From: Anaspis maculata
Lineage: Eukaryota > Arthropoda > Insecta > Coleoptera > Scraptiidae
DNA: 64,000 bases
Reading direction: 5' to 3'
Assembly: GCA_949128115.1 (NCBI GenBank)
Contig: OX421961.1
Location: forward strand, 81,079,277-81,143,276
Shown here: positions 12,301 to 21,735 of the stretch, piece by piece
How positions within the stretch are numbered: the stretch's first letter is position 1
Layout: each line of letters starts with the position of its first letter
Position numbers and translations under genes: made by a program
The notes under the pieces: model-generated
What the model was told of the DNA's origin: nothing
Database searches by the model: none
Seen by the model: the letters and a program-made list of their open reading frames with translations, nothing else

Positions 12301-13890
12301 TTATTGCTAACAACCTTTTTTAATGTTATTATGTACCTAGTAATCATCTTTAATGTGCATTCAGATGCATTCAAAGAGCCTATTCTGTTTTTTTGTGATT
12401 TCGATTTCTGTATAGTTAACATTGGTTAGAAAAACGCGCAGGTGAGCAAGAAAGCTGATTCTGCCTTAAGAACCTGCCGTTGCCATTTGGTCCCTTCATC
12501 ATCGTAGCCTGAAACAACGGAAAATTTTAAGAAATAATGCTTCTTCCAAAGCAAGGTTGATTTTCATTCAATTCTCATCCCAAACCAGATTCCGAGGTCG
12601 ATAAAATTTTGGGTCACTTTGCAACCCTATAATATTGTGGATGTTTGTTTGAATATGATTCTGATTCTTAGGTGTACTAATTTGAGGTTTCAGCTTCGAT
12701 TTTAACCTTGGAAAATCGGCCAGAATGAAATATCATGTTATAACTGATGAACAAAAAATTTTTTTTATATGACATCCCTTTATTAAATACGGGAATACAT
12801 TCAAAAAGGTCTTGAAGTATGAGCTTACTCTTAATGTCTTCAATGTTGGAATCCAGAAAAAATCTTGAAATTGGAGCACGTCGGAGGCATGACAATTTAG
12901 CATCGTCTCACATATCACCATTTCTACACTTCACTGATATCTGCTTTGAGTTTCTTATGCACAATTTTGGATTGTCGAAAGATCGGACTAACCCTGGGTT
13001 CCACAAAAAAGATAATTCGAGATCAGTTGATTCGCGATTTTTGTTGTCAATTTGTAGCTCACTGATCAATTAAAATGCTGGTTTATCTGTCAATAATGGA
13101 AAGATGATGGGTCTAGTACAGATTTCAGGCATTTTTTGTGGGTAATCACCTAGCATTTAGTAGAATAAAGTTCAGTTAATCTGCAATCAGCCTTGATCGC
13201 TGATCATCTCTTTTGTGGAACTGACCGTAAGTAACGGCGCAAACAAATTTCAAATCGTCTAAAGTAATCGGGAGTTATCTCGATTTGAAAAAGGGCAATT
13301 TTTTTGTTGTGAAGTATTCCATGATGCTTAGTTTATAATAATAAATTGGTTTCTAATTTATAGTGAGATTCTGTGAAAAATAACATTCCATAAATGCTGG
13401 TTATGTGAAAAATCCTGTCTGCTATTGGCCGTTGCCTAGGCAATAACAGCGTAACCGGGATATCAACAGAGCGTTTATAAAATAATGTTTTTCAGTTAAA
13501 GAATCGCACCATTAATTTGTTATTATACGCTACCTGCATCCTCCCGAATGTTCTTTGATTACGTTTGCGTTGCCAGTTTTGATGCATCCAAGTGGTTGAT
13601 TCTCGCACGGATATTCCAGCATCTGGACCATGTTTTCCAAAGCGAAATTTCGCCTTTTCGTTATGGCGGTGTTGCACACAGGACATTTAGCAGATCGTCG
13701 GCATTCTTCGCAAATGCTGTGTCCTAAAATTTCATCAAAGAGAGTTTGGTTAGCATAGTTTACCAGTTTACCTTTGTCAGTCACCTGTTGTGCATTCGTA
13801 GATCGGTGGTTCCATCATGTCGTAACATTCTGGACATTTAACAAGCTCCAGAAGTTTGCCGTTCAAGTTTTTCAAGGCACTGCTGCTCAT
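9158..13890 (-). CDS. sina: SINA/SIAH-type RING E3 ubiquitin ligase (complete, 5 exons)
   Basis: The minus-strand join is 13890-13785, 13723-13534, 11151-10998, 10933-10739, 9349-9158, giving 837 nt and 278 residues. That is close to the 280-320 residues usual for SINA/SIAH proteins. Residues 19-52 form a complete C3HC4 RING (C19, C22, C33, H37, C40, C43, C49, C52). Residues 75-126 form the SIAH double zinc finger (C75, C82, H94, C98, then C102 or C103, C109, H121, H126). The remainder fits the TRAF-like substrate-binding domain in length and position. All exon phases match (1, 2, 0, 0) with GT-AG borders. In this family the RING recruits an E2 and the C-terminal domain selects substrates for ubiquitination in the cytoplasm or nucleus. 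The sequence is diverged from fly sina and mammalian SIAH1, so it may be a lineage-specific paralogue. Confidence 0.85.
9640..10465. repeat. foldback element in SINA-like intron 4
   Basis: The outer arms pair about 9645-9765 with 10350-10460 (for example ATATACATCCCAACAACTGC against GCAGTTGCTGGGATGTATAT). The inner arms pair about 9815-9975 with 10150-10320 (for example GGTTCTTCTGTAGACTTGG against CAAGTCTACAGAAGAACC). The loop of about 170 bp has no recognisable product. Motifs of the ACAGGGTGAA type recur inside, as in other foldbacks of this window. Confidence 0.65.
10739..10933 (-). CDS. sina: SINA-like exon 4 (substrate-binding domain)
   Basis: Acceptor TGGTTCCAG/TTAATTACG; 65 codons, running from LITTFGEAFC to VFVATLERNTR, then an AGA/GTACGT donor in phase 0. 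The open frame continues past this donor to a TAA, but using the donor joins perfectly to exon 5, which supplies the expected C terminus. Confidence 0.8.
10998..11151 (-). CDS. sina: SINA-like exon 3 (second zinc finger)
   Basis: Acceptor GTTTTAG/AGATTAC. The exon encodes DYCCKLDDECQWTGKVSEL and continues to the zinc-ligand histidines, ending CEVQ/GTAAGT in phase 0. The intron upstream is 2.4 kb. The split Arg codon made with exon 2 confirms the join. Confidence 0.85.
13345..13490. mobile_element. small MITE, copy 1 (CATTCCATAAA family)
   Basis: The sequence AAAAATAACATTCCATAAA, through TTGGCCGTTGCCTAGGCAA, to the GCGTTTATAAAATAATG end matches 27770-27915 in inverse orientation. Both copies are imperfect palindromes centred on the GGCCGTTGCCTAGG region. 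No coding capacity. Confidence 0.6.
13534..13723 (-). CDS. sina: SINA-like exon 2 (second half of RING, first zinc finger)
   Basis: The acceptor TTTTAG/GACACAGC is preceded by a 61-bp intron. The exon encodes GHSICEECRRSAKCPVC and then the start of the SIAH zinc finger, including PCENQPLGC. It ends in phase 2 at GGATGCAG/GTAGCG. Confidence 0.85.
13785..13890 (-). CDS. sina: SINA-like exon 1 (start, first half of RING)
   Basis: The start is the ATG at 13890, encoding MSSSALKNLNGKLLELV and then the first RING cysteines in KCPECYDMMEPPIYECTT. It ends in phase 1 at a CAACAG/GTGACT donor. The start is chosen because this Met lies about 18 residues before the RING, as is typical of the family. Confidence 0.85.
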
Positions 13891-14050
13891 TTTGATATAA
13901 GTTAATCGAACTTGAACACACACGGGAATTTGCAGCTTCTTTTTCCAATTTTTGTTGGGTTTGGTGGCTACTCAATGTCGTTGATAAGAAAAGAAAGATA
14001 AGTTTCAGAAAAACCAGCCGGCAGCTCGGAAAAAAAATTCGCACATCCAA

Positions 14051-15080
14051 TCTTATTGGTCGATAAATATTTAGTGGGCATACTCAGATTAATACATGCA
14101 TGCTCATTGCTTGTTACATGTTTTGTTTTATTGGAGTTGAAAGTAATAGAAAAGAAATATTTATTATATCAGTCATGTAACATGTATATATGTATACGCA
14201 GGTGTCTCATAATTAGGCGTTAACACTTTGTCAGTCAATTTCCACGACCAAAAATAAGGAAAAAAAATGTTGCCATGAACATAGACCGATAAATGCTTAA
14301 TAAGGGAGCTAGAACCCCCTAAATGTGTACCCCTGAAGATGGTTTTTATTCAATACCTCCGAAACTAGTTTAGGCAGAATGAAGTTCTTAGGACATACAC
14401 AAAAATTGTTATGCTCAGTAAGATGGGAGTAAAAGTAATTTAAAAACTGTAAAGCTTTATTTTCAGGACAAAAACAAAATGGCATTCATCTGTCGTTCAG
14501 TTTTTTGTACAGGTACTTGTTATCAACGGTATACTATACTGTCACTGTCCGACAATTTTTTGGCTGCCATGGTATGGTAAACAAGGTCAAGTATATTATG
14601 CGAAAACTGACATAATGCGAAAAGTGACGAAATATGACATATGTATGTAAAAAGTTTTGCATAGTGCCTGAAAACGACTAAACTTTCCCTTGTACGATGA
14701 AATCAAGACCAATTTCCAATGTCATCATCTATTTATAATGTTTTCACACAAGCCGTAGAAGTAGGTATAGGTACCATTGCGGACTTTTTAAAGTGGACGA
14801 CAGCTGACAGATTTCTCAGGATTCTGGCCTGAACGTCGCATGACAGCAAGCCAACTCGTTGACATTGTCGTCCACTTTATTTTGGCCGCAATCGTACGTC
14901 TAGTTATTGCTACATCTGAAAATATCCTATTACGCAAAACCTTTTTTCAATAGATATGATATGTGCATAATAAGTAGAGCCTTAAAATATCATGTCATTA
15001 AATGAAAGCTACTACTATGTACTCGGTCGTAAGTGAACACGATAATAGCTACATAGCAATATCATTGTAAGTAATATTTT
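14051..15080. other. no gene recognised
   Basis: This is AT-rich sequence upstream of the SINA-like start; its promoter should lie here, but no element can be assigned with confidence. A local inverted repeat of about 21 bp (AAGTGGACGACAGCTGACAG at about 14791 against its diverged complement near 14855-14880) is the only structure seen. Confidence 0.3.
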
Positions 15081-15081
15081 A

Positions 15082-15383
15082 AGGTGCGTTCAGTCAGCTT
15101 ATTTACCCGCAAGTTTTAATTTTAGCCGTGAGCGCTGTACCGCTTATTGGCTGTTCTGAGGGGGCTGGTTCATAAGAGCCAATGAGTGTCGCTGCGCTTG
15201 CGACTAAAATTGAAACTTGCGGCTAAATAAGCTAACTGAACGCACTTTTAGCCGTAAGTTTTAATTTTAGTCGCAAGCGCAGCGACGCCCATCAGCTCTT
15301 ACGAACCAGCCCCCTCAGAACAGCCAACAGCCCTCACGGCTAAAATTGAAACTTGCGACTAAATAAGCTGACTGAACGCACCT
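15082..15383. mobile_element. MITE, inverted dimer (AGGTGCGTTCAGTCAGC family)
   Basis: The ends AGGTGCGTTCAGTCAGCTTA and its inverse are flanked by TTA on both sides (15079-15081 and 15384-15386). The interior is one full unit of about 165 bp joined to a second unit in opposite orientation that lacks its outer end. The monomer is seen at 19288-19453. The 3-bp TTA duplication suggests PIF/Harbinger-type mobilisation. Confidence 0.75.
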
Positions 15384-16299
15384 TTATTGTCACTATGAAC
15401 ATTGAACAAACTTATTGGCTGTGAACTTGCATTTGTATAGGCATATGCATATGCATCCTCATTGCATAAAGATATAGTATGTACTGCAATCCTGATTTGT
15501 TCGCTTTGAAATGAGTTACCTAACACTATCATACGCAGATTATTAATTGATAGATATTGCTGAACTGGATGTTCGAAAAGAATCGGAAGTAGATGCCTAT
15601 ACTTGCCTATACATGTTCTAAATGATAATTTTAGCTTTTCCGACTTTGCGCTTTACCTCATTATCTTCCAGAAAACCATTTCTCTTGCATATTTTCCTTT
15701 ATCGGTTTAAAATATAGCCACCATTGTCCATCACCCAGGCAATTTTCTGATTCGCAGCACCGTGAAAACGATAAGTGCTCTTTGAAATTTTTGAAGTGGA
15801 GCAAAAACGTATGATTAGGTAGGTATTCCCCCAAGAAGCAAAGCCTGCAAATAAATAGGATAGTTTATTGAGTGAAAAAATGAAAATGGCCACACGGATG
15901 GATGAACATAAAGTACCTTAATGTAGGACTTATTTTCAAATGCAAAAATACACTTAGGACACATGGAGGATATTCATAATCATTCATGTATGTGTGTATA
16001 ATAATTTTCCCAAATTTTGATGCAGTATTAATCATAATTCCGCATATTAGGTATGTAAACCAGAGCCCAGACCAGAGCCACAGATTACACGTCACGTTGT
16101 GCCGGTGGAAAATCAATTAAGGTAATTTCTGTGTTCCGGGGAAACAAATTTTGGGGTAAACTTGCTGGTTAAGTAAGCGCCAATACAAGGCAAAATTCAG
16201 TAGATTAGTACCTACTCAATTAAATTGCCGCCATGTCGGTGAACCTCCTTTAACCTGTACCTCTATTTGTTGAACTTCACTAACTTGTTGAGCTATTTA

Positions 16300-17625
16300 T
16301 TAAAGTTCTAAAAACTCGGTATCTAAACTGCTCACAAATTGAAGTGGATATTTAAAAAAAAAAAGATGTTTTTACAATCGCAAGAAAATTCTTAAAAATC
16401 ACTCGATTGTGAAACCGCTTGCACTGTTTTGAAGAAAAATGTCAATATTTTCAAGAACTACTGAAGTCCACGTCAAAAATTACATGGATATCTCTAATAC
16501 AGGGTAATGAAAAAAGTCGTTCAGTTTTGTTCTTTTTTACTCTTGTGCAGGGTATTGTTTATCCACCCTATACACCTATATTTACTTGGATCTTATAGTC
16601 TGTAGCTTATGAAACTCGGCAGTTTTTAGTTTTTCGCTTTGCGTTGCCTACTTACAGAAATATAACCTTTTTCAAAAGTCATTTTATCGATGAATTGACT
16701 AAATCCGGCGCTACTGGATTTTTTTTGTACTAGGCAATGCCACTTGGTATCTTTTGAACGATTTTTGGCGCAGATTTTAAAATAAAGAAAGTATCGCTTT
16801 TCAACCATCTGATGCATACAGGGTATCGCAAAAAAATTCATTTATGAGATTCATTCTATGTTAAAATAATCAGTAGCCAAATGCCATTGCAAAGATCAAC
16901 TCCAGGTGAGTTCGATATCGTGGCATATCTCTTGCGGATTGGCACAAGGCAAATGGAAACTGCAAATTTGGTAAACGTATCACAAAGTGTCATTGGTAGG
17001 GCAAAGAGACGACTCCATGCCACTGGCGGTGCCCGAATTACACATGGAGAAAGTCGCCCGAGAATAATTTCCAGTAATGGAAGATCGTCTTCTACAACCT
17101 GTAATAATGTGTCAGTAGCAAATTTCTTCGTTCATGCGACACCCTGTATATTTTTATATAGCATTTATTGTTGTCTTTCATTTGGAGTCAGCTCAAAAAA
17201 TCGTTCAAAAGATACCTAGTGGCAATGTTCAGTAAGTACCAAAAAATCCAGTAGCCGCCTGGATTAATTCATCGACAAAATGACTTTGACTTTGAAAAAA
17301 CTAAAAACTAACGAGCTACACAAGCTACAGACTATAAGATCCAAGTAAGTATAGGTGTACAGGGTGGATGAACAATCTCCTGCATGAGAGTAAAAAAGAA
17401 CAAAACTGGAAGACATTTTTCATCACCCTGTATTAGACATATCCAATCCATGTATCAATTGACGAAGACTTCAGTAGCTCATGAAAATATTACCATTCTT
17501 CTTTAAAACGGCGTAAGTGGTTCCACAATCGTGTAATTTTCAAAGATTTTGTGGAGATTTTAAAAACACCCTTTTTTTTAAATATCCACTTCAATTTGTG
17601 AGCAGTTTAGTACCTACATAGTAAC
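16300..17625. repeat. nested palindromic elements around a Tc1-like scrap
   Basis: The outer arms start TAAACTGCTCACAAATTGAAG at about 16325 and end with its complement at about 17605. Within them, pair by pair, lie ATACAGGGTAATGAAAAAAG (16499) against its complement (about 17405-17430), and TTGGATCTTATAGTCTGTAGC (16585) against 17325-17345. Innermost is CATACAGGGTATCGC (16815) against GCGACACCCTGTATA (17137-17151). The TACAGGG/CCCTGTA ends are typical of insect Tc1/mariner-type elements. The core holds the transposase fragment listed separately. Confidence 0.7.
16881..17150 (+). pseudogene. Tc1/mariner-like transposase N-terminal remnant
   Basis: The ORF encodes MPLQRSTPGEFDIVAYLL and then a helix-turn-helix-like stretch (RQMETANLVNVSQSVIGRAKR) followed by an RPR-type basic linker, as in the paired-like DNA-binding domain of Tc1 transposases. 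After about 70 residues it needs a frame change: in the next frame an EDRLLQP segment resembles the usual post-linker motif. The DDE catalytic domain is missing. It sits inside terminal motifs at about 16815 and 17151, so it is a dead internal-deletion derivative. Confidence 0.55.
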
Positions 17626-17730
17626 AATTAGATACTATACGTTTTCATGTTTACATGCAATCCACCTTTCCCATAAAAAGAAATCACTTTTTGACTCGAG
17701 AGAGAAGGCACATCCATGAAGATTAGCAAT

Positions 17731-17980
17731 GCGATTTCTAGACCATTCCTAAATAATCACACACGTTACCCGTATAATTCTGGCGGGTTCTGGAGCGGCG
17801 CCTCCGCCAAAATAGACAGATCTTTCTCGATCGAGCATTGAAGTCTCCCTTCAGTTTCACATACACGAACGCTCTGGAATACACCAGATCGCTCCAGACT
17901 TCTACACTGCGATCTAATGGATGGAGAGATCCAGAAAGATCGAGTGTTTACCAATATAAACGGGATCGCCGCTCGTAACA
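17731..17980 (+). mobile_element. truncated LTR, 3' half (TGTTACG...CGTAACA family)
   Basis: From TTCTAGACCATTCCTAAATAA to CGCCGCTCGTAACA, this matches the 3' half of the complete solo LTR at 40699-41225. The 5' half is missing. The minus-strand ORF over it (17766-17993) is a shadow of the LTR, and the same reading appears at the other copy. Confidence 0.75.
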
Positions 17981-18239
17981 CTATACAGATCACTAGTGTG
18001 GCTCATAGGATTCTTTGCTCACAGGTATCCGTGAAGCTCTCTTGGGAAAAGTGGATTCCAATCCCGATACGATCCCAGAATATAGCGAATCGACCTTAAA
18101 CTTGGATACGGTTTGAAAAGAGTTACCTAACTTTTTCATCACCTTCAATAAAGCTACTCGATGAGATCGATTTAGTAACTTTATGGCCCTCCCAAACGCT
18201 TTATCCAGGAGCAGTGATGAAGAAGCCATCTGAATTTGT

Positions 18240-19287
18240 TTTGCGTCGATTTTCAGACCTTAATGAATTACGTCGGCGTCGGAGCCAACTTAATAAGGAA
18301 TTTGTTCTGTGAATTAAGCAAAGATAACGACTGAAAGTGGGTAATTACTGTAACTGAAAATATAATTTCTTTAGTGAGGATTGCGTTCATTTATGTAGCT
18401 GAAAATTAAGTACGGACATTGCCCATTAAAACGCGCAGAGATTTTGACGCAAAGTGTGTACTGATTTTTGGCTTGGTGTCACAGTGACGAAGTAGCCGAA
18501 CTTCCGAAAGTCAGTAGCTCCGCATTAACAGGAACAGGCGTACGCGTTTTTAATGGATAATCACTCTACCTATCTACCCATATTTCATAGTGTGTATTAT
18601 GGGTTCAGTAAGTCCATACCTCGAAGGAAAAACTCAGAACCCCATCAGTATTTCCATCAAGGTAAATGCCATAGATACCACTGTTTTATCAATCGTTGCA
18701 ATGGAATTTGCCTTGTGCCTTCACCAGACATGGAAATATTGGTCCAAATAGTTGAAAGCCTGTGATAAATAGCTCATGCAGGTATCAATATTAAATGCTC
18801 AGGCACTAAGGTAAATATTTGAACAAATCTGCAAACAATCAATCGTGATGATGGATCTAACGTATCATAAGGTGTATCAGTCCCGGTATTTAAAAAAAAA
18901 TGAAAGGGCCTTCCAACTGCGGCATCAAGAACTCCTATGAAGCTTCGTTCATAATGGATGTTAACTTCAACTTACTCCGTTACCGTAAAACTTCAACAGT
19001 TGAATATAGACCGTGGTCCTTACTATCAAGTTTACATCTTATGCCATACAGCTTGGGGCATAAGTTACCATCCAATATGAACGAAACTCAAGACTCATCA
19101 AGACTCCTCAAGAATTCTTATCATCGTGTTCTTGGCCTTGGAATCGGGCTCAAGAATTTCAAAAACTACTAGTTCTGACATATATGTTTTGGGTTCAGAG
19201 CTCGTGACATACCCAATTACCTACGTCCTATGTTGTTTTATAGACACGTGAAATAATCGCGGATTTAATGGGACTTTTGGTATGTTA
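18240..19287. other. no gene recognised
   Basis: Several short ORFs occur on the plus strand (18553-18765 and 18900-19172), but they lack domain similarity, splice context or a continuing exon. Mostly unclassified sequence. Confidence 0.3.
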
Positions 19288-19453
19288 AGGTGCGTTCAGT
19301 CAGCTTATTTAGCCGCAAGTTTTAATTTCAGCCGTAAGCGCTGCATCGCTTATTGGCTGTTCTGAGGAGGCTGGTTCCTAAGAGCCAATGGGCGTCGCTG
19401 CGCTTGCGATTAAAATTAAAACTTGAGGCTAAACAAGCTGACTGAACGCACCT
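19288..19453. mobile_element. MITE monomer (AGGTGCGTTCAGTCAGC family)
   Basis: A 166-bp element with inverted ends AGGTGCGTTCAGTCAGCTTA and its complement. TTA lies at the left flank and TCA at the right flank, a target duplication with one later change. It is about 90% like the units of the dimer at 15082-15383. Confidence 0.75.
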
Positions 19454-20083
19454 TCACAATCGAGGCCGTTTGAGGTTTTGTTGGCAAATTTTAGCCGGTT
19501 CTCGCGGTGATCAATTGATTCACGATATAAATCTTTATACTTGGGCTAGTAGGTACCACTATACACGTACATTACGCGACTACACTGCTGCTAAATGGCA
19601 GTCAATAAGCCTTCAATGGCACACGTTCATTTCGTTAGCAACTCGGTTCACATGTCTCTAAGAAGAGAAGACCGTTTCAAAGTTCGATTGTTGTCGTCTA
19701 ATTGAACACTGAAGTTTTTATCCTTCGCATATGCTTGGACGTTGACGTTATGTTCAATTTGTTGATTTTGCTGGCGCATCCACCATTTTGTACCAGATTC
19801 GTCGTTGAATCAGCTATTGAAGTCTCCATACCTTGCACGTGACCTTACCATGAAATTCTCGACATTAGCAGCATTTCGTCAACAGGACGCACCTCCATCG
19901 TTTGCTTCTCTTTTGAAGTTGACATCATAATAAACATTTTTTGACTCTCAAATCGTGATGACTGTTCCAGAACTTACAAAATAGATGTCCACTCCAAGGC
20001 CATGGACGCGATTGCGCTGTTCAAACTTCGAACTTGATCACGTGGTCAAGTAGGGAGTTTGAAACGAACTGATAGGGGACATT

Positions 20084-20313
20084 GAGCCTCATGAATAAAG
20101 ATTAAGCAATTGCTTTTGCTTAAAATTTAGCAGCTAAAAACGGATAAACATTTGTAAATGAGACCTTAAACCATTGTTATTATTTCAATCAGTTACTCAA
20201 ATGTTCAGTAAAACCTAAATTGAGAAATGACTTGAAGTTTCTGATTTTTCAAGAATTGTTTTAAAACAAAAAATTAAGCAAAAGCATTTGCTTAATCTTT
20301 ATTCATAAGGCCC
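20084..20313. mobile_element. 230-bp MITE (GRGCCTYATGAATAAAG ends)
   Basis: Inverted ends GAGCCTCATGAATAAAGATT and AATCTTTATTCATAAGGCCC continue into TTAAGCAATTGCTTTTGCTTAA-like arms. ATT flanks both sides (20081-20083 and 20314-20316). No coding capacity. Confidence 0.75.
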
Positions 20314-21284
20314 ATTGAGGTGACTGTGAACACTGAATGTATCACAAGAAGTAATAAACGTGAAAACGAACATGATCATCATATGATATTTGGTCACAAT
20401 TTTCAGAATTAATTTTTAATGTTGGTGTTCTGCCAAAAGTTAGGTACTTTTTTATAGAATAATCAATATTTGATTGCGTTAGGTTAGACACTGTTCCCCT
20501 ACATCAGTTGAAGTATGTTTGGTTGTCTACATCTGAGTGTGGTTTGCAAATTTGTTTTGGAATTTACTAGAACATTCAATGCTAGAACGCAATTACGCAT
20601 TTCATTTCTGTGACTCTGTGTTTACGGCGTGTTCGTGTAGTCGCAGATCGTAGTTCAGAGTTCAGCATTATTCTGTGGTTCAGCTGTTGTCCTCCTTACT
20701 CTAGAAAAGAGATGTTCACCAAGATTTGCCTAGGAAAATGCGCAGTATGTTCGGTCGGTCCTTCCTTTCTTTATTTCTTTCTTTCTTTCGCATTGAGTAC
20801 GATCATTCGTCTCACTCTTCAGCTCAGCGAAGGTTACTGTTGTATGTTGTGTTGCCTATTATGCTCCAAGCTTCATCCATCGAAATTCTAAAGTAAAATG
20901 AGTACCTAGGTCTTAGGTGCATCTCATTAGATTACGTTGTTATCGAGTGTTAGAACGGTCAATTAGAACACCAAAATTGCAATAGTGACTTTGTGAATAT
21001 TTGGAATAGCGTTTGACTGATCTAGATTGAAATTTTTGAAAATATTCCTGAAACATTTCAGTTACTTATTTTTTTTTCGAACCAGCGAGAGTGTGCCAAA
21101 CAATTAAGGAATTTCATAGCATGTTTTATGGTGGCCTCCGAATCTTACATCAGATTTTGGAAAGAAGAAATTTCAACCTATGAAATGGTAATGATCTCAA
21201 AAATTGATTTCTTTTTCATTGTGTGTTCTACAATAACGGATGAAAAAGTAATGTTAAGGAGAAATTAAAATTCGAATAATTTCT

Positions 21285-21414
21285 AGGGTGGGTATTCAGT
21301 CTTTGAGATTATTCAGTTTTCGAGATTATTCAATTTTCGAGATTGTTTATCTTCAAGTTTATTCAATGTTCAGGACCACCTGACTTTTGATTGAAGGCGC
21401 GCTTGCGCGCCTTC
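21285..21414. repeat. short tandem repeat and a perfect hairpin upstream of TRPM exon
   Basis: About three copies of TTCAGTYTTYGAGATTATT lie at about 21295-21350. They are followed at 21393-21414 by a perfect palindrome with 10-bp arms, GAAGGCGCGC and GCGCGCCTTC, and a TT loop. This is the most GC-rich hairpin in an AT-rich neighbourhood; function unknown. Confidence 0.55.
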
Positions 21415-21572
21415 ATAACCTAGTATTTATAAAATTTTATTATTACAAGTCTCAAATAAATACATACATATCTCTAGAATTAAAATGTCACCCCAATCAA
21501 CTACACAAGTCTTCGTAATTCAACGAGAAAATACCGTCAGTGCAATAGGTTTACATTAATTTATTGTTTCAG

Positions 21573-21735
21573 ATGTGGATGCGGACGAACACTTGAACAA
21601 CACAGACACCTTACGGAAAATGTTAATCCTTTGGCTGGCGAGATATGGTATCCCAGCAGGTGCACTATTGCGTCACCGACGGACGCTTATGGAATACTCG
21701 AATTTCAAGGAGGACCTCATCCCTCGAAAGCTCAG
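21573..21735 (+). CDS. Trpm: TRPM exon a (first recognised)
   Basis: Acceptor TTGTTTCAG, one base completing an Arg-type codon, then [10 protein letters not shown] and the family signature [21 protein letters not shown], then donor CAG/GTAAGG in phase 0. It corresponds to the Cys-rich segment and the start of homology region 1. Upstream coding exons must exist because the exon begins mid-codon. Confidence 0.9.

Noticed and set aside
12440..12510. Extra minus-strand exon of the SINA-like gene reading YDDEGTKWQRQVLKAES
   Set aside because: It has an acceptor-like TTTCAG, but entering it from exon 2 meets a stop at once, and exon 2 joins exon 3 perfectly without it.
20610..20891. 93-codon plus-strand ORF as the TRPM first exon
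   Set aside because: No TRPM N-terminal similarity, and the GTATGT donor after it is in the wrong phase for the exon at 21573; a non-coding leader exon cannot be excluded.
21083..21186. Open stretch beginning RECAKQLRNF before the TRPM exon
   Set aside because: REC resembles the KREC motif, but the surrounding residues do not match TRPM and the donor-like GTAATG gives the wrong phase.
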